Positions 7,616 through 13,611 of a stretch of 14,525 nt of DNA are shown piece after piece. The translations under genes and the position numbers were made by a program. This stretch comes from Acidobacteriaceae bacterium (GTDB lineage: Bacteria; Acidobacteriota; Terriglobia; Terriglobales; Acidobacteriaceae): contig JASHVU010000260.1 of NCBI GenBank assembly GCA_030044455.1, positions 1 through 14,525 of the forward strand, read 5' to 3'. The notes under the pieces were generated by a model. That model made no database searches and was not told the DNA's origin. It saw nothing but the letters and a program-made list of their open reading frames with translations. Positions within the stretch are counted from its first letter, which is position 1; every line of letters starts with the position of its first letter.

Positions 7616-7656
7616 CCTTTAGCCGGCCTTCATACTCTTAAACCAATCTCAGGCAA
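7616..7656 (-). promoter_or_regulatory. Candidate promoter and shared leader of the Gly/Tyr-rich gene
   Basis: On the minus strand TTGCCT (7656-7651) and TATGAA (7634-7629) are 16 bases apart and could be -35 and -10 boxes, giving a leader of about 90 bases before the start at 7532. The block 7616-7641 is similar to 8203-8229 before the YXWGXW gene (both contain AGCCGGC, TTCA and ACTC on the + strand). Between this block and the terminator at 7831 (7657-7830) I see no convincing gene. Confidence 0.4.
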
Positions 7657-7830
7657 TTAAGTTGCGGTCCTTTGCCTCCCAGCCGTCCCACGTTTTGGTC
7701 ATCTAAAACCTCTCGACCGGCGTCGATTCCGGCCACTCCCCGAGGCCTGCTTCCGATCTCGCCATTCGAGTTTGTTTCCTGTATCGACCATACACCTGAT
7801 AGGACGCTCCGACGGGGAAAAAGGAGCATG

Positions 7831-7866
7831 AAAAAGCGGCCTTCAGGGGGTTTCCTGAAGGCCGCT
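7831..7866 (-). terminator. Rho-independent terminator of the YXWGXW gene
   Basis: A perfect 13-bp stem, 7835-7847 paired with 7854-7866, encloses a 6-base loop. Read on the minus strand it is followed by a run of five T (7835-7831). It lies 25 bases after the stop of the gene at 7892. Confidence 0.9.
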
Positions 7867-7891
7867 GAATCGGGCTCGAGGCGAGAGACAG

Positions 7892-8194
7892 TTATCTGCG
7901 ATACGGTGCGGGACCGAAGCGACGGTCGGGGTGGAAGTAGTACGGTCCACGGAAGTCGCGATGAGCGACATAGCCGAAGCCGGGTCCACGGAAACGCCAG
8001 AAGCCCGGAACCCACACACCGCCGTTATAGTATCCGGCGGTCCAGAAGTAACCAGGTCCGGGGCAAGGGGGAACATAAGCAACCGGTCCGCCCACTACGA
8101 TTCGAACAGCCGCGTTCGCCTGGGTTGCGCCCAATCCCAGAGATCCGGCTACCAACGCTGCACCAAGAACCACCTTCTTCAACATGTTTTTCAT
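7892..8194 (-). CDS. Small exported YXWGXW-type repeat protein
   Basis: The 100-residue product starts at the ATG ending at 8194, just downstream of GGGAGGAG. It has a signal peptide (MKNMLKKVVLGAALVAGSLG, likely cleaved after ANA at 26-28). The mature part holds PPCPGPGYFWTAGYYNGG (42-59) and VWVPGFWRFRG (60-70), matching the repeat pattern of YXWGXW-family exported proteins, and a basic aromatic tail (HPDRRFGPAPYRR). Members of this family are small secreted or periplasmic proteins of unknown role. It has its own terminator and probable promoter, so it is likely expressed independently of the dcw genes and of the neighbouring minus-strand gene. Confidence 0.87.
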   Translation of the reverse strand: MKNMLKKVVLGAALVAGSLGLGATQANAAVRIVVGGPVAYVPPCPGPGYFWTAGYYNGGVWVPGFWRFRGPGFGYVAHRDFRGPYYFHPDRRFGPAPYRR

Positions 8195-8202
8195 AACTCC
8201 TC

Positions 8203-8274
8203 CCTTCCAGCCGGCTTCAACACTCATAAGCCGTTCCGGTTTTTCACCCCAACGACGAAGACCTGTCGTTGGGG
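8203..8274 (-). promoter_or_regulatory. Candidate promoter and palindrome before the YXWGXW gene
   Basis: On the minus strand TTGGGG (8252-8247) and TATGAG (8228-8223) are 18 bases apart and could be a promoter. The -35 box lies in a perfect 10-bp inverted repeat, CCCCAACGAC (8247-8256) and GTCGTTGGGG (8265-8274), with an 8-base loop. No T-run follows the repeat directly, so it looks more like an operator than a terminator. The assignment is inferred from pattern only. Confidence 0.4.
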
Positions 8275-8356
8275 GCCCGGCTTTCTCGCGCCTTGAAGCT
8301 TGGTTCTTGCTGCTTCCAGCGCCGCCGGTTATGCCTGATTGAACAGGGGTTGCGGT

Positions 8357-8400
8357 GAAAGGTTGCGCTCAGTTTTCAAAAATAAATCTGCGCAACTTTC
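8357..8400. repeat. Inverted repeat with AT-rich loop
   Basis: GAAAGGTTGCGC (8357-8368) pairs with GCGCAACTTTC (8390-8400), eleven base pairs with one bulged G, around a 21-base AT-rich loop (8369-8389). It stands out in a GC-rich region and could be a binding site or an RNA structure. No adjacent gene explains it. Confidence 0.55.
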
Positions 8401-8662
8401 AGGCGAAATCGTGTTGAGAGCGGAGCCGGAGTAGCTGTGCTTTGGCGAGCATTGTTCAGGGTTCCCGCTCGTTGATGGTCGCGTTGACGCGAATGCCAAG
8501 GTTTGAGGAAACATCGACTCTGGTTCCGCTCCATGGCGGCACGAAACATGTGCGCGTTAATTGCTGAAATGGAAATTCAATTCTGCCATGTGCGCTCGAA
8601 GTGCTGAAGGGTTGACCCCGGACTGCCGATGAAACGCCGGTAGGGAAGGCAGGGCATGAAGG

Positions 8663-8884
8663 ATGGCTCACTGGTTCGATTCGATGGGAAGTTGGATGGC
8701 GAATAGTTGCGCCGGACAATGCGTCGCGTATTCTGCAGCGTTCCTGCTGCCTGCAGTTGCGGTTGCATTGTTTGACGACTGGTACAGGAAGATGCGCAGT
8801 ATGCGGCGGGAGGCAAGTGTCGCCGCGCTTGAGGCGCTGTTCGCCTTGCCAGATGTGCGCGATTGTGGCCGGCGCCGACACTGA
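8663..8884 (+). CDS. Doubtful short ORF, possible small membrane protein
   Basis: The 73-residue frame has one hydrophobic stretch (AAFLLPAVAVALF, 25-37) followed by a basic amphipathic segment (WYRKMRSMRREASVAALEALF). Its end runs into the heptamer repeats before murC. Only AAGG directly abuts the ATG, so the ribosome site is poor. It could be a real small membrane protein, a gene fragment or chance; chance is quite likely. Confidence 0.2.
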   Translation: MAHWFDSMGSWMANSCAGQCVAYSAAFLLPAVAVALFDDWYRKMRSMRREASVAALEALFALPDVRDCGRRRH

Positions 8885-8952
8885 CCACTGGCCACTGCCA
8901 ACGATTCTCTACTCCCTGCTCCCTATTCCCCATTCCCCGTCTCCTGTTACCC
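8880..8952 (+). repeat. Two short heptamer repeat tracts abutting murC
   Basis: The first tract reads CTGACCA, CTGGCCA, CTGCCAA (8881-8901). The second reads ACTCCCT, GCTCCCT, ATTCCCC, ATTCCCC, GTCTCCT, GTTACCC (8911-8952). Similar GCTCCCT words occur at 6851-6866. The second tract ends 16 bases before the murC start codon and leaves no room for a usual ribosome site. Confidence 0.75.
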
Positions 8953-8968
8953 TAACCTTCGACCCACC

Positions 8969-10363
8969 ATGTTTGCCACCTCGCAGCACGCGCATTTTGT
9001 AGGCATCGGCGGCATCGGCATGAGCGGCATCGCCGAGATCCTGCTAAGTCTCGGCATGAAGGTCTCGGGCTCCGACCTGAAACGCAGCACGGTGACTGAC
9101 CGGCTTGCCGCACTCGGAGCCACCATCTACGAGGGCCATGCGGCGGGCAACGTCGCCGCTGCAACAGTTGTGGTCACCAGCTCTGCCGTGGCGCTCAACA
9201 ACCCCGAGGTGCTTGAGGCCCACGCGCTCAAGATCCCCGTCATTCCGCGCGCCGAGATGCTGGCCGAACTGATGCGGCTCAAGTACGGCATCGCCATTGC
9301 CGGAATGCACGGCAAAACCACCACCACTTCCATGGTGGCGGCGGTGCTGGCCGCCGGCGGCCTCGATCCGACGGTGGTTGTGGGGGGCCGCGTTGACGCG
9401 CTCGGCTCCAACGCGCGTCTGGGAACCACCCAATACATGGTTGCCGAAGCCGACGAAAGCGACCGCTCTTTCCTCAAGCTCTCGCCGATACTTGCCGTGG
9501 TGACCAACCTCGACCGCGAGCATATGGACTGCTATCACGACATGGCCGACGTGGAGCGCGCTTTCGTGGAATTCATTGACCGCGTACCGTTTTACGGAGC
9601 GGCGATCGCCTGCATCGACAACCCACTGCTCAAAGCCATTTTGCCGAGGGTGCGGCGTCGCGTCTTCACCTACGGGCTTTCCAACGAAGCCGATTTCCGG
9701 CTCGAGATTCTTACTGCGGGGCATGGGCCTGCACAGGGGTCGGGACAGTGCAGCTCATTCTCGCGATTCGTGGTGCACACTGACGTCGGTCCGCTGGGGC
9801 CGTTCGAGTTGCATGTTCCGGGCCGTCACAATGTGCTGAACGCGACGGCGGCGATCGCTGTTGCCCGGCAGCTTGAAGTCGCTCCCGAGAAAATCGTCGA
9901 CGGCCTCGGCCATTTCCACGGCGTCGACCGGCGCTTTCAGCTGCGCGGTTCGGATCGCGGAGTTACCGTTGTCGACGACTACGGCCACCACCCCACTGAG
10001 ATTCGCGCCACGCTGGCGGCTGCGCGCGAGTGCGGCTATCGAAGAATTCTGATTGTCTTCCAGCCGCACCGGTTCTCACGGACGGCAGACCTTTTGGACG
10101 AGTTCTCGGGCGCATTTACGGCAGCCGACACCGTGATTGTGCTTCCGATTTATGCGGCCAGCGAGGAGCCGATCCCCGGCGTAACGGCAGAGCGGCTCGC
10201 CGAACGCATTCAGGGTCCACGTGTTGAGTTCGCATCCGACTTTGCTGCAGCCGTTGCTGCCGTCGCCGCATCCGCGCACGAGGGAGACCTGATTCTGACC
10301 CTCGGAGCAGGCAATGTGAGCCAGCTTGCGCCGCAGATTCTCGCCGCGCTGGCAAAGAGCTGA
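8969..10363 (+). CDS. murC: UDP-N-acetylmuramate--L-alanine ligase MurC
   Basis: MurC attaches L-alanine to UDP-MurNAc in the cytoplasm using ATP. The 464-residue length is typical. Motifs in order: the N-terminal GIGGIGMSGIA (12-22); SGSD (33-36); the ATP loop GMHGKTTTTSM (112-122); EADESDRSFL (160-169); TNLDREHMD (179-187); PGRHNVLNATAA (284-295); GVDRRFQ (318-324); DDYGHHPTEIRAT (336-348); VFQPHRFSRT (363-372) and LGAGNVSQLAPQI (445-457). No Shine-Dalgarno sequence precedes the ATG, and pyrimidine-rich repeats lie just upstream; the start fits the family N terminus, so a leaderless or weakly initiated message is possible. Normally murC follows murG directly; here about 2.4 kb of unrelated genes separate them. 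No murB follows. Confidence 0.97.
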   Translation: MFATSQHAHFVGIGGIGMSGIAEILLSLGMKVSGSDLKRSTVTDRLAALGATIYEGHAAGNVAAATVVVTSSAVALNNPEVLEAHALKIPVIPRAEMLAELMRLKYGIAIAGMHGKTTTTSMVAAVLAAGGLDPTVVVGGRVDALGSNARLGTTQYMVAEADESDRSFLKLSPILAVVTNLDREHMDCYHDMADVERAFVEFIDRVPFYGAAIACIDNPLLKAILPRVRRRVFTYGLSNEADFRLEILTAGHGPAQGSGQCSSFSRFVVHTDVGPLGPFELHVPGRHNVLNATAAIAVARQLEVAPEKIVDGLGHFHGVDRRFQLRGSDRGVTVVDDYGHHPTEIRATLAAARECGYRRILIVFQPHRFSRTADLLDEFSGAFTAADTVIVLPIYAASEEPIPGVTAERLAERIQGPRVEFASDFAAAVAAVAASAHEGDLILTLGAGNVSQLAPQILAALAKS

Positions 10364-10373
10364 TTTTCTGCGC

Positions 10374-10461
10374 CTGCATTCTCGCGCTGCCCCTTACGGG
10401 GCTGGAATCAATGTTTCGTGCTCACCCGGGACTGTGTCCTGGGCTAAGTTCCTTGCCTCCC
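10374..10461. repeat. REP-like palindromic module downstream of murC
   Basis: The 204-base gap after murC (10364-10567) holds a GCCCC-TTAC-GGGGC hairpin (10389-10402) and a strong hairpin CCCGGGAC-TGT-GTCCTGGG (10425-10443, one G-T pair) followed by CTAAGTTCCTTG. The order of a short GC hairpin, then a CCCGGG-type hairpin, then GGGCTA matches 12060-12146. The hairpins may stabilise or end the murC message, but no clean T-run follows. The rest of the gap is AT-rich (about 10526-10560) and may hold the GGDEF promoter; no clear boxes are seen. Confidence 0.6.
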
Positions 10462-10567
10462 GATGGCAGGCAGTATTTGCCGCGTGCGCGCATTCCTTCA
10501 ATTCTTCCGTGCAAATTCGCGCTCTTCCAATTAATTTAGATGTGATTCAATCTTTCATTCCCTGTCG

Positions 10568-11995
10568 TTGAGATTTGCGGTCAAATTCGTGATCACCCTG
10601 GCGCTGGTGGCCGCGCTGGCGTGGGTGGGGCTGGCCTCGGGCCGCGGCGCGGGTCATGTTCCGGCGGTCTGGTGGGCCAACTCCGCGCTGGCTTCGGTCA
10701 TGCTGCTCGATCGCCGCCGCCGCTGGCTGCGACTGCTTGCAGCAGGTTACCTGGGCAACATGGTCGGGCACCTGGTTTTCCACGATCCGCTGTGGGAGGT
10801 GATCACTCTCTCGGCCTGCGATACTATCGAGACCGCGATCGCGGTGTACGGCGTGGGTCTCGCGCTCGGCCGCCGCGCCGACCTCACCCGCCACGAGCAA
10901 TTGCTGCGCTTTGTCGGCTTCGCGGTGCTGCTCGCGCCGCTCGTCGCCAGCCTGCTCGCCGGAATCATACTGCACATTGCAACCGGCAGCCCGTATGCGG
11001 TGGCTTTGCTTTGGTTCCCAGCCAGTGCGCTGGGTATGGCCATCGTGGTTCCGGTGGTTCTGGGACTGGCGCGAAGCGAAACCCGCGAACTTTTTGCCCC
11101 CGAACGGTTGGCGAACACATTGCTCTATCTGGCCATGATCGCCGCAGCCACTGTTGCCATCTTCACCGGTTCCGACTTTCCCTGGCTCTTTCTCATCTTT
11201 CCGCCGCTGGTCTTCTTGGTGGTGCGAATGGGACTGAGCGGCGGCGTGCTTGGCTGCTGTGTGGTCGCGGCCATTGGCACCCACTTCACTGTAGCGGTGG
11301 AGGGAGGCCCATTTTCTCAGCTCACCGACCCCAGCCTCGAGAACCGCATTCTCATTCTGCAATTGTTTTTGGCCACGGCGGTGCTCAGTGTGAGCGTGGT
11401 GGCGATCGTTTTTGCCGATCTCAAGCGCGCCAACGCCGCCGCAAGCAGCAGCGAAGCCCGCTATCGCGAACTGGCCAGATCAATGGAGGCTCTGGCCACC
11501 GTCGATGCGCTCACCGGCGTGGCCAACCGGCGTCAGTTCGATCGTGCAATTCAGTTGGAGTGGCAACGTGCCCAGCGCCAGACCACGCCGCTTACTTTGT
11601 TGCTGCTCGATGTGGATCGCTTCAAGGGGTTCAACGACCTCTACGGGCACATTGAAGGCGACAACTGCCTTTGCGCGGTCGCACGCATCGCTCTTGAAAT
11701 TACGCGCCGGCCCTCCGACATCGTGGCGCGCATCGGCGGCGAAGAGTTCGCCGTGATCCTTCCCGGGACTGACGCCCAGGGCGCACTTGAGATGGCGGAG
11801 AAGCTTCGCAGGGGCGTGCTCGAAGTGGGCACGATTCACAAGGGCAATTCGCATGGTGTGGTGACCGTCTCTTTGGGTTGCGCGACCGTGATTCCCGCCG
11901 AGGATTCAAGCACGACGGCGCTCATGGCTTCTGCCGATGCGGCGCTGTACGCGGCCAAGGCGGCTGGGCGGAACTGCGTAAAGGCAGGCCAGTAG
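10568..11995 (+). CDS. Membrane diguanylate cyclase: MASE1-like sensor plus GGDEF
   Basis: The protein probably makes the second messenger c-di-GMP from two GTP. The N-terminal part (about 1-285) is strongly hydrophobic with roughly eight membrane segments and MASE1-like features (PAVWWANSALASVMLLDRRR at 32-51, then WLRLLAAGYLGN). A short linker (about 286-310) leads to the GGDEF domain: DALTGVANRRQFD (313-325), LLLLDVDRFKGFNDLYGHIEGD (starting at 344), the active-site GGEEF (390-394) and VSLGCA (434-439). An RxxD inhibitory site (Arg381-Asp384) lies five residues before GGEEF, so product feedback inhibition is likely. All catalytic motifs look intact. The start is uncertain: TTG 10568 and GTG 10589 are both possible and neither has a good ribosome site. 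The stop lies at the edge of an octamer repeat. It occupies the usual place of murB or ddl between murC and ftsQ. Confidence 0.9.
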   Translation: MRFAVKFVITLALVAALAWVGLASGRGAGHVPAVWWANSALASVMLLDRRRRWLRLLAAGYLGNMVGHLVFHDPLWEVITLSACDTIETAIAVYGVGLALGRRADLTRHEQLLRFVGFAVLLAPLVASLLAGIILHIATGSPYAVALLWFPASALGMAIVVPVVLGLARSETRELFAPERLANTLLYLAMIAAATVAIFTGSDFPWLFLIFPPLVFLVVRMGLSGGVLGCCVVAAIGTHFTVAVEGGPFSQLTDPSLENRILILQLFLATAVLSVSVVAIVFADLKRANAAASSSEARYRELARSMEALATVDALTGVANRRQFDRAIQLEWQRAQRQTTPLTLLLLDVDRFKGFNDLYGHIEGDNCLCAVARIALEITRRPSDIVARIGGEEFAVILPGTDAQGALEMAEKLRRGVLEVGTIHKGNSHGVVTVSLGCATVIPAEDSSTTALMASADAALYAAKAAGRNCVKAGQ

Positions 11996-12037
11996 CGGGT
12001 CAGCGAGTCAGCAGGCAGCAAGCCGGCAGGTTGGCGA
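11992..12037 (+). repeat. Octamer repeat array after the GGDEF gene
   Basis: The units GTCAGCGA (11999-12006) and GTCAGCAG (12007-12014) match the murG array; decayed units GCAGCAA, GCCGGCAG and GTTGGCGA follow, and GTAGCGG before them contains the GGDEF stop codon. The last unit GTTGGCGA corresponds to the terminal GTTGCCGA of the murG array, so the two arrays decay in a similar order. Confidence 0.75.
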
Positions 12038-12059
12038 TTCTGCCTGGCTACTGTCATTT

Positions 12060-12146
12060 TTCGTCGCGGCCCTACGGGGCGCGCAGCAACCTTCCCGGAG
12101 CCGTCCCAGGGTTTTGCTGCGCTACACCTGGGCTATTTTCGTCTCG
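12060..12146. repeat. REP-like palindromic module between GGDEF gene and ftsQ
   Basis: A GCGGCCC-TAC-GGGGCGC hairpin (12066-12082) is followed by CCCAGG (12105-12110) pairing with CCTGGG (12127-12132), then GCTATTTTCGTCTCG and TCCCTTGGGA (12137-12156 region). This resembles the module at 10374-10461 in layout and words (GGGCTA after the second stem). No gene is seen between the GGDEF stop and ftsQ (11996-12391). Confidence 0.6.
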
Positions 12147-12222
12147 TCCCTTGGGAACCAGGCACCGCACCAAGCGAAACTCAAACGAGCTCCATCAGCC
12201 GACTGAGCAAATGATTGCCAGC

Positions 12223-12286
12223 TCGCCGACAGGCTGACAAGCTGACCCGCTAACTGGCTAACCCGCTGACATGCTGGCCCGTTGTC
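12223..12286 (-). repeat. Inverted octamer array upstream of ftsQ
   Basis: Eight contiguous octamers are read on the + strand: TCGCCGAC, AGGCTGAC, AAGCTGAC, CCGCTAAC, TGGCTAAC, CCGCTGAC, ATGCTGGC, CCGTTGTC. Their reverse complement follows GT(C/T)AGCNN, the murG array unit. This array therefore points opposite to the one at 11992-12037, with about 185 bases between them that include the REP-like module. Confidence 0.85.
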
Positions 12287-12351
12287 CTTTTCCCCGTATC
12301 ACCTCGGGTTCCCCCGCTTTTGTTGCAGAGAAAAGCGAAATCGCCGCGGGC

Positions 12352-12357
12352 TATATT
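12352..12357 (+). promoter_or_regulatory. Weak -10 candidate before ftsQ
   Basis: TATATT is the only AT-rich hexamer shortly upstream of ftsQ in a GC-rich stretch. No -35 box is found at the right distance. If real, it rules out the far-upstream TTG (12320) as the ftsQ start. Confidence 0.2.
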
Positions 12358-12391
12358 AAGGGTTGGCGACTCTCACGACCTTTGCTCAGGC

Positions 12392-13603
12392 GTGACGAAT
12401 CAGAGAGACACAAATCGCCCTCTTTTGTGGGAGGATGAAGCGCCCGCGGTGGCCCGCGTCCGGCGCATGCAGGAAGGCGTGCCAGTGGCGGGACGCATCC
12501 GCCGTGGCGCTCCGGGCATGCCGTTGGAGATGGAGGATCCCGACGGCGATGACGAACTGCGCCCGGGAGCGCGCAATGGGCCGCGCGGCAATTGGTGGCG
12601 ACCGGCGAGCAAAGCGGGCCGCATCTTTCTTCTTTGCGGCACGCTGCTCGTATTGGGCGGCTTTACCTATCTGGGCCTTGCTCTGCGCACTTACCTGGAG
12701 CGCGACGCGCGTTTTCGCATCGCCGGCGCCTCTGACATACAGGCAACCGGGCTTACGCAGGTGAGCCGCGCCGACATGCTGCCGATCTTCGGCGAAGACA
12801 TCGGGCGCAACATCTTTTTCGTCCCTTTGAGCGAGCGCCGCAAGCAGCTTGAACAGATTCCCTGGGTGGAGCACGCAACGGTGATGCGAGTGCTCCCCGA
12901 TCAGATTCGCGTAGCGCTTGTGGAGCGCCAGCCAGTCGCATTCACACGCGTGGGCGAGCAGATCGGTCTCGTCGATGCAGAGGGTGTTTTGCTTTCCATG
13001 CCGGCCGCGTCCATGGCCCGTCATCACTATTCGTTCCCGGTGATCTCCGGCATCGATCCCGGCGACCCGCCGGCATCGCGCCGGGCGCGCATGGCTGTGT
13101 ATGGCCGGCTGATGAGCGAACTCGACTCGGGCGGCCAGCGTCTCTCGCAGCAGTTATCCGAAATTGACCTCACCGACCCCGAAGACGCGCGCGTCCTCAT
13201 GCCTGAGCAAGGATCGGACATTCTCGCGCACTTCGGCCAGGATCATTTTATGGAGCGCTACCAGCGCTACAAGGCGCACATTGCCGAGTGGCGGCAGCAA
13301 TATCCCAACCTGGCCGCGGTCGATCTGCGCTACGACCAGCAGGTGGTGCTGCAGATGGCTTCGGGCAAGCAAGCCTCGCAGCCCGCGCCGGGAGCCATTG
13401 GAACGCAGCCGACGGTTGACGGCAAGCCATCGGCTGGAACGCCGGCGGGCGATCAAAAGCCGCAACCGGAGAAGAAGCCCGCCGCCAGCAGCGCAGCAAA
13501 ATCTCACGCTCAGCACGAAAAGAAGAAGCACGCGGAGCAACGCCACACCGCGCGTAACGACTCAAACCATCTGCCGCCGGCACAGGCCGGGTACCTGGGA
13601 TAG
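12392..13603 (+). CDS. ftsQ: Cell division protein FtsQ (POTRA domain, long basic tail)
   Basis: FtsQ is a single-pass divisome protein that connects early and late division proteins. Numbered from the GTG at 12392 (403 residues): a charged cytoplasmic part (1-75), a membrane segment (77-98, with IFLLCGTLLVLGGFTYLGLA), a POTRA domain (about 107-180, ending VLPDQIRVALVERQPVAF) and the FtsQ beta domain with IGLVDAEGVLLSMP (191-204), FPVISGI (215-221) and VDLRYDQQVVLQM (310-322). A tail of about 80 residues (325-403) rich in Pro, Ala, Lys and His, with EKKKHAEQRH, follows and is longer than usual. The start is uncertain: TTG 12425, GTG 12449 and ATG 12467 are in frame, and none has a good ribosome site. 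ftsA follows after 8 bases. Confidence 0.88.
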   Translation: MTNQRDTNRPLLWEDEAPAVARVRRMQEGVPVAGRIRRGAPGMPLEMEDPDGDDELRPGARNGPRGNWWRPASKAGRIFLLCGTLLVLGGFTYLGLALRTYLERDARFRIAGASDIQATGLTQVSRADMLPIFGEDIGRNIFFVPLSERRKQLEQIPWVEHATVMRVLPDQIRVALVERQPVAFTRVGEQIGLVDAEGVLLSMPAASMARHHYSFPVISGIDPGDPPASRRARMAVYGRLMSELDSGGQRLSQQLSEIDLTDPEDARVLMPEQGSDILAHFGQDHFMERYQRYKAHIAEWRQQYPNLAAVDLRYDQQVVLQMASGKQASQPAPGAIGTQPTVDGKPSAGTPAGDQKPQPEKKPAASSAAKSHAQHEKKKHAEQRHTARNDSNHLPPAQAGYLG

Positions 13604-13611
13604 ACGACCGA

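Larger units (their letters stand above)
8275..8968. other. Gene-poor stretch between the YXWGXW gene and murC
   Basis: No convincing gene is seen in about 690 bases. It holds a long hairpin (8357-8400), one doubtful short ORF on the + strand (8663-8884) and heptamer repeats next to murC (8880-8952). The minus-strand frame 8456-8881 has the Arg/Pro/Cys-rich, low-complexity look of a random frame and was not accepted. The stretch may include remnants of a decayed gene. Confidence 0.5.

Noticed and set aside
7672..8196. Plus-strand 174-codon frame over the YXWGXW gene
   Set aside because: The opposite strand has a signal peptide, ribosome site and family motif; this frame also runs through the terminator at 7831-7866.
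8456..8881. Minus-strand 141-codon frame in the gene-poor stretch
   Set aside because: The composition is that of a chance frame (many Arg, Pro, Ser, Cys), with no ribosome site or domain.
9044..9724. Minus-strand 226-codon frame opposite murC
   Set aside because: It mirrors a conserved murC coding region and has no recognisable protein features.
10547..11362. Minus-strand 271-codon open frame opposite the GGDEF gene
   Set aside because: It is antisense to an intact membrane-protein gene, and its product is rich in Gln, His and Arg with no domain or start signal.
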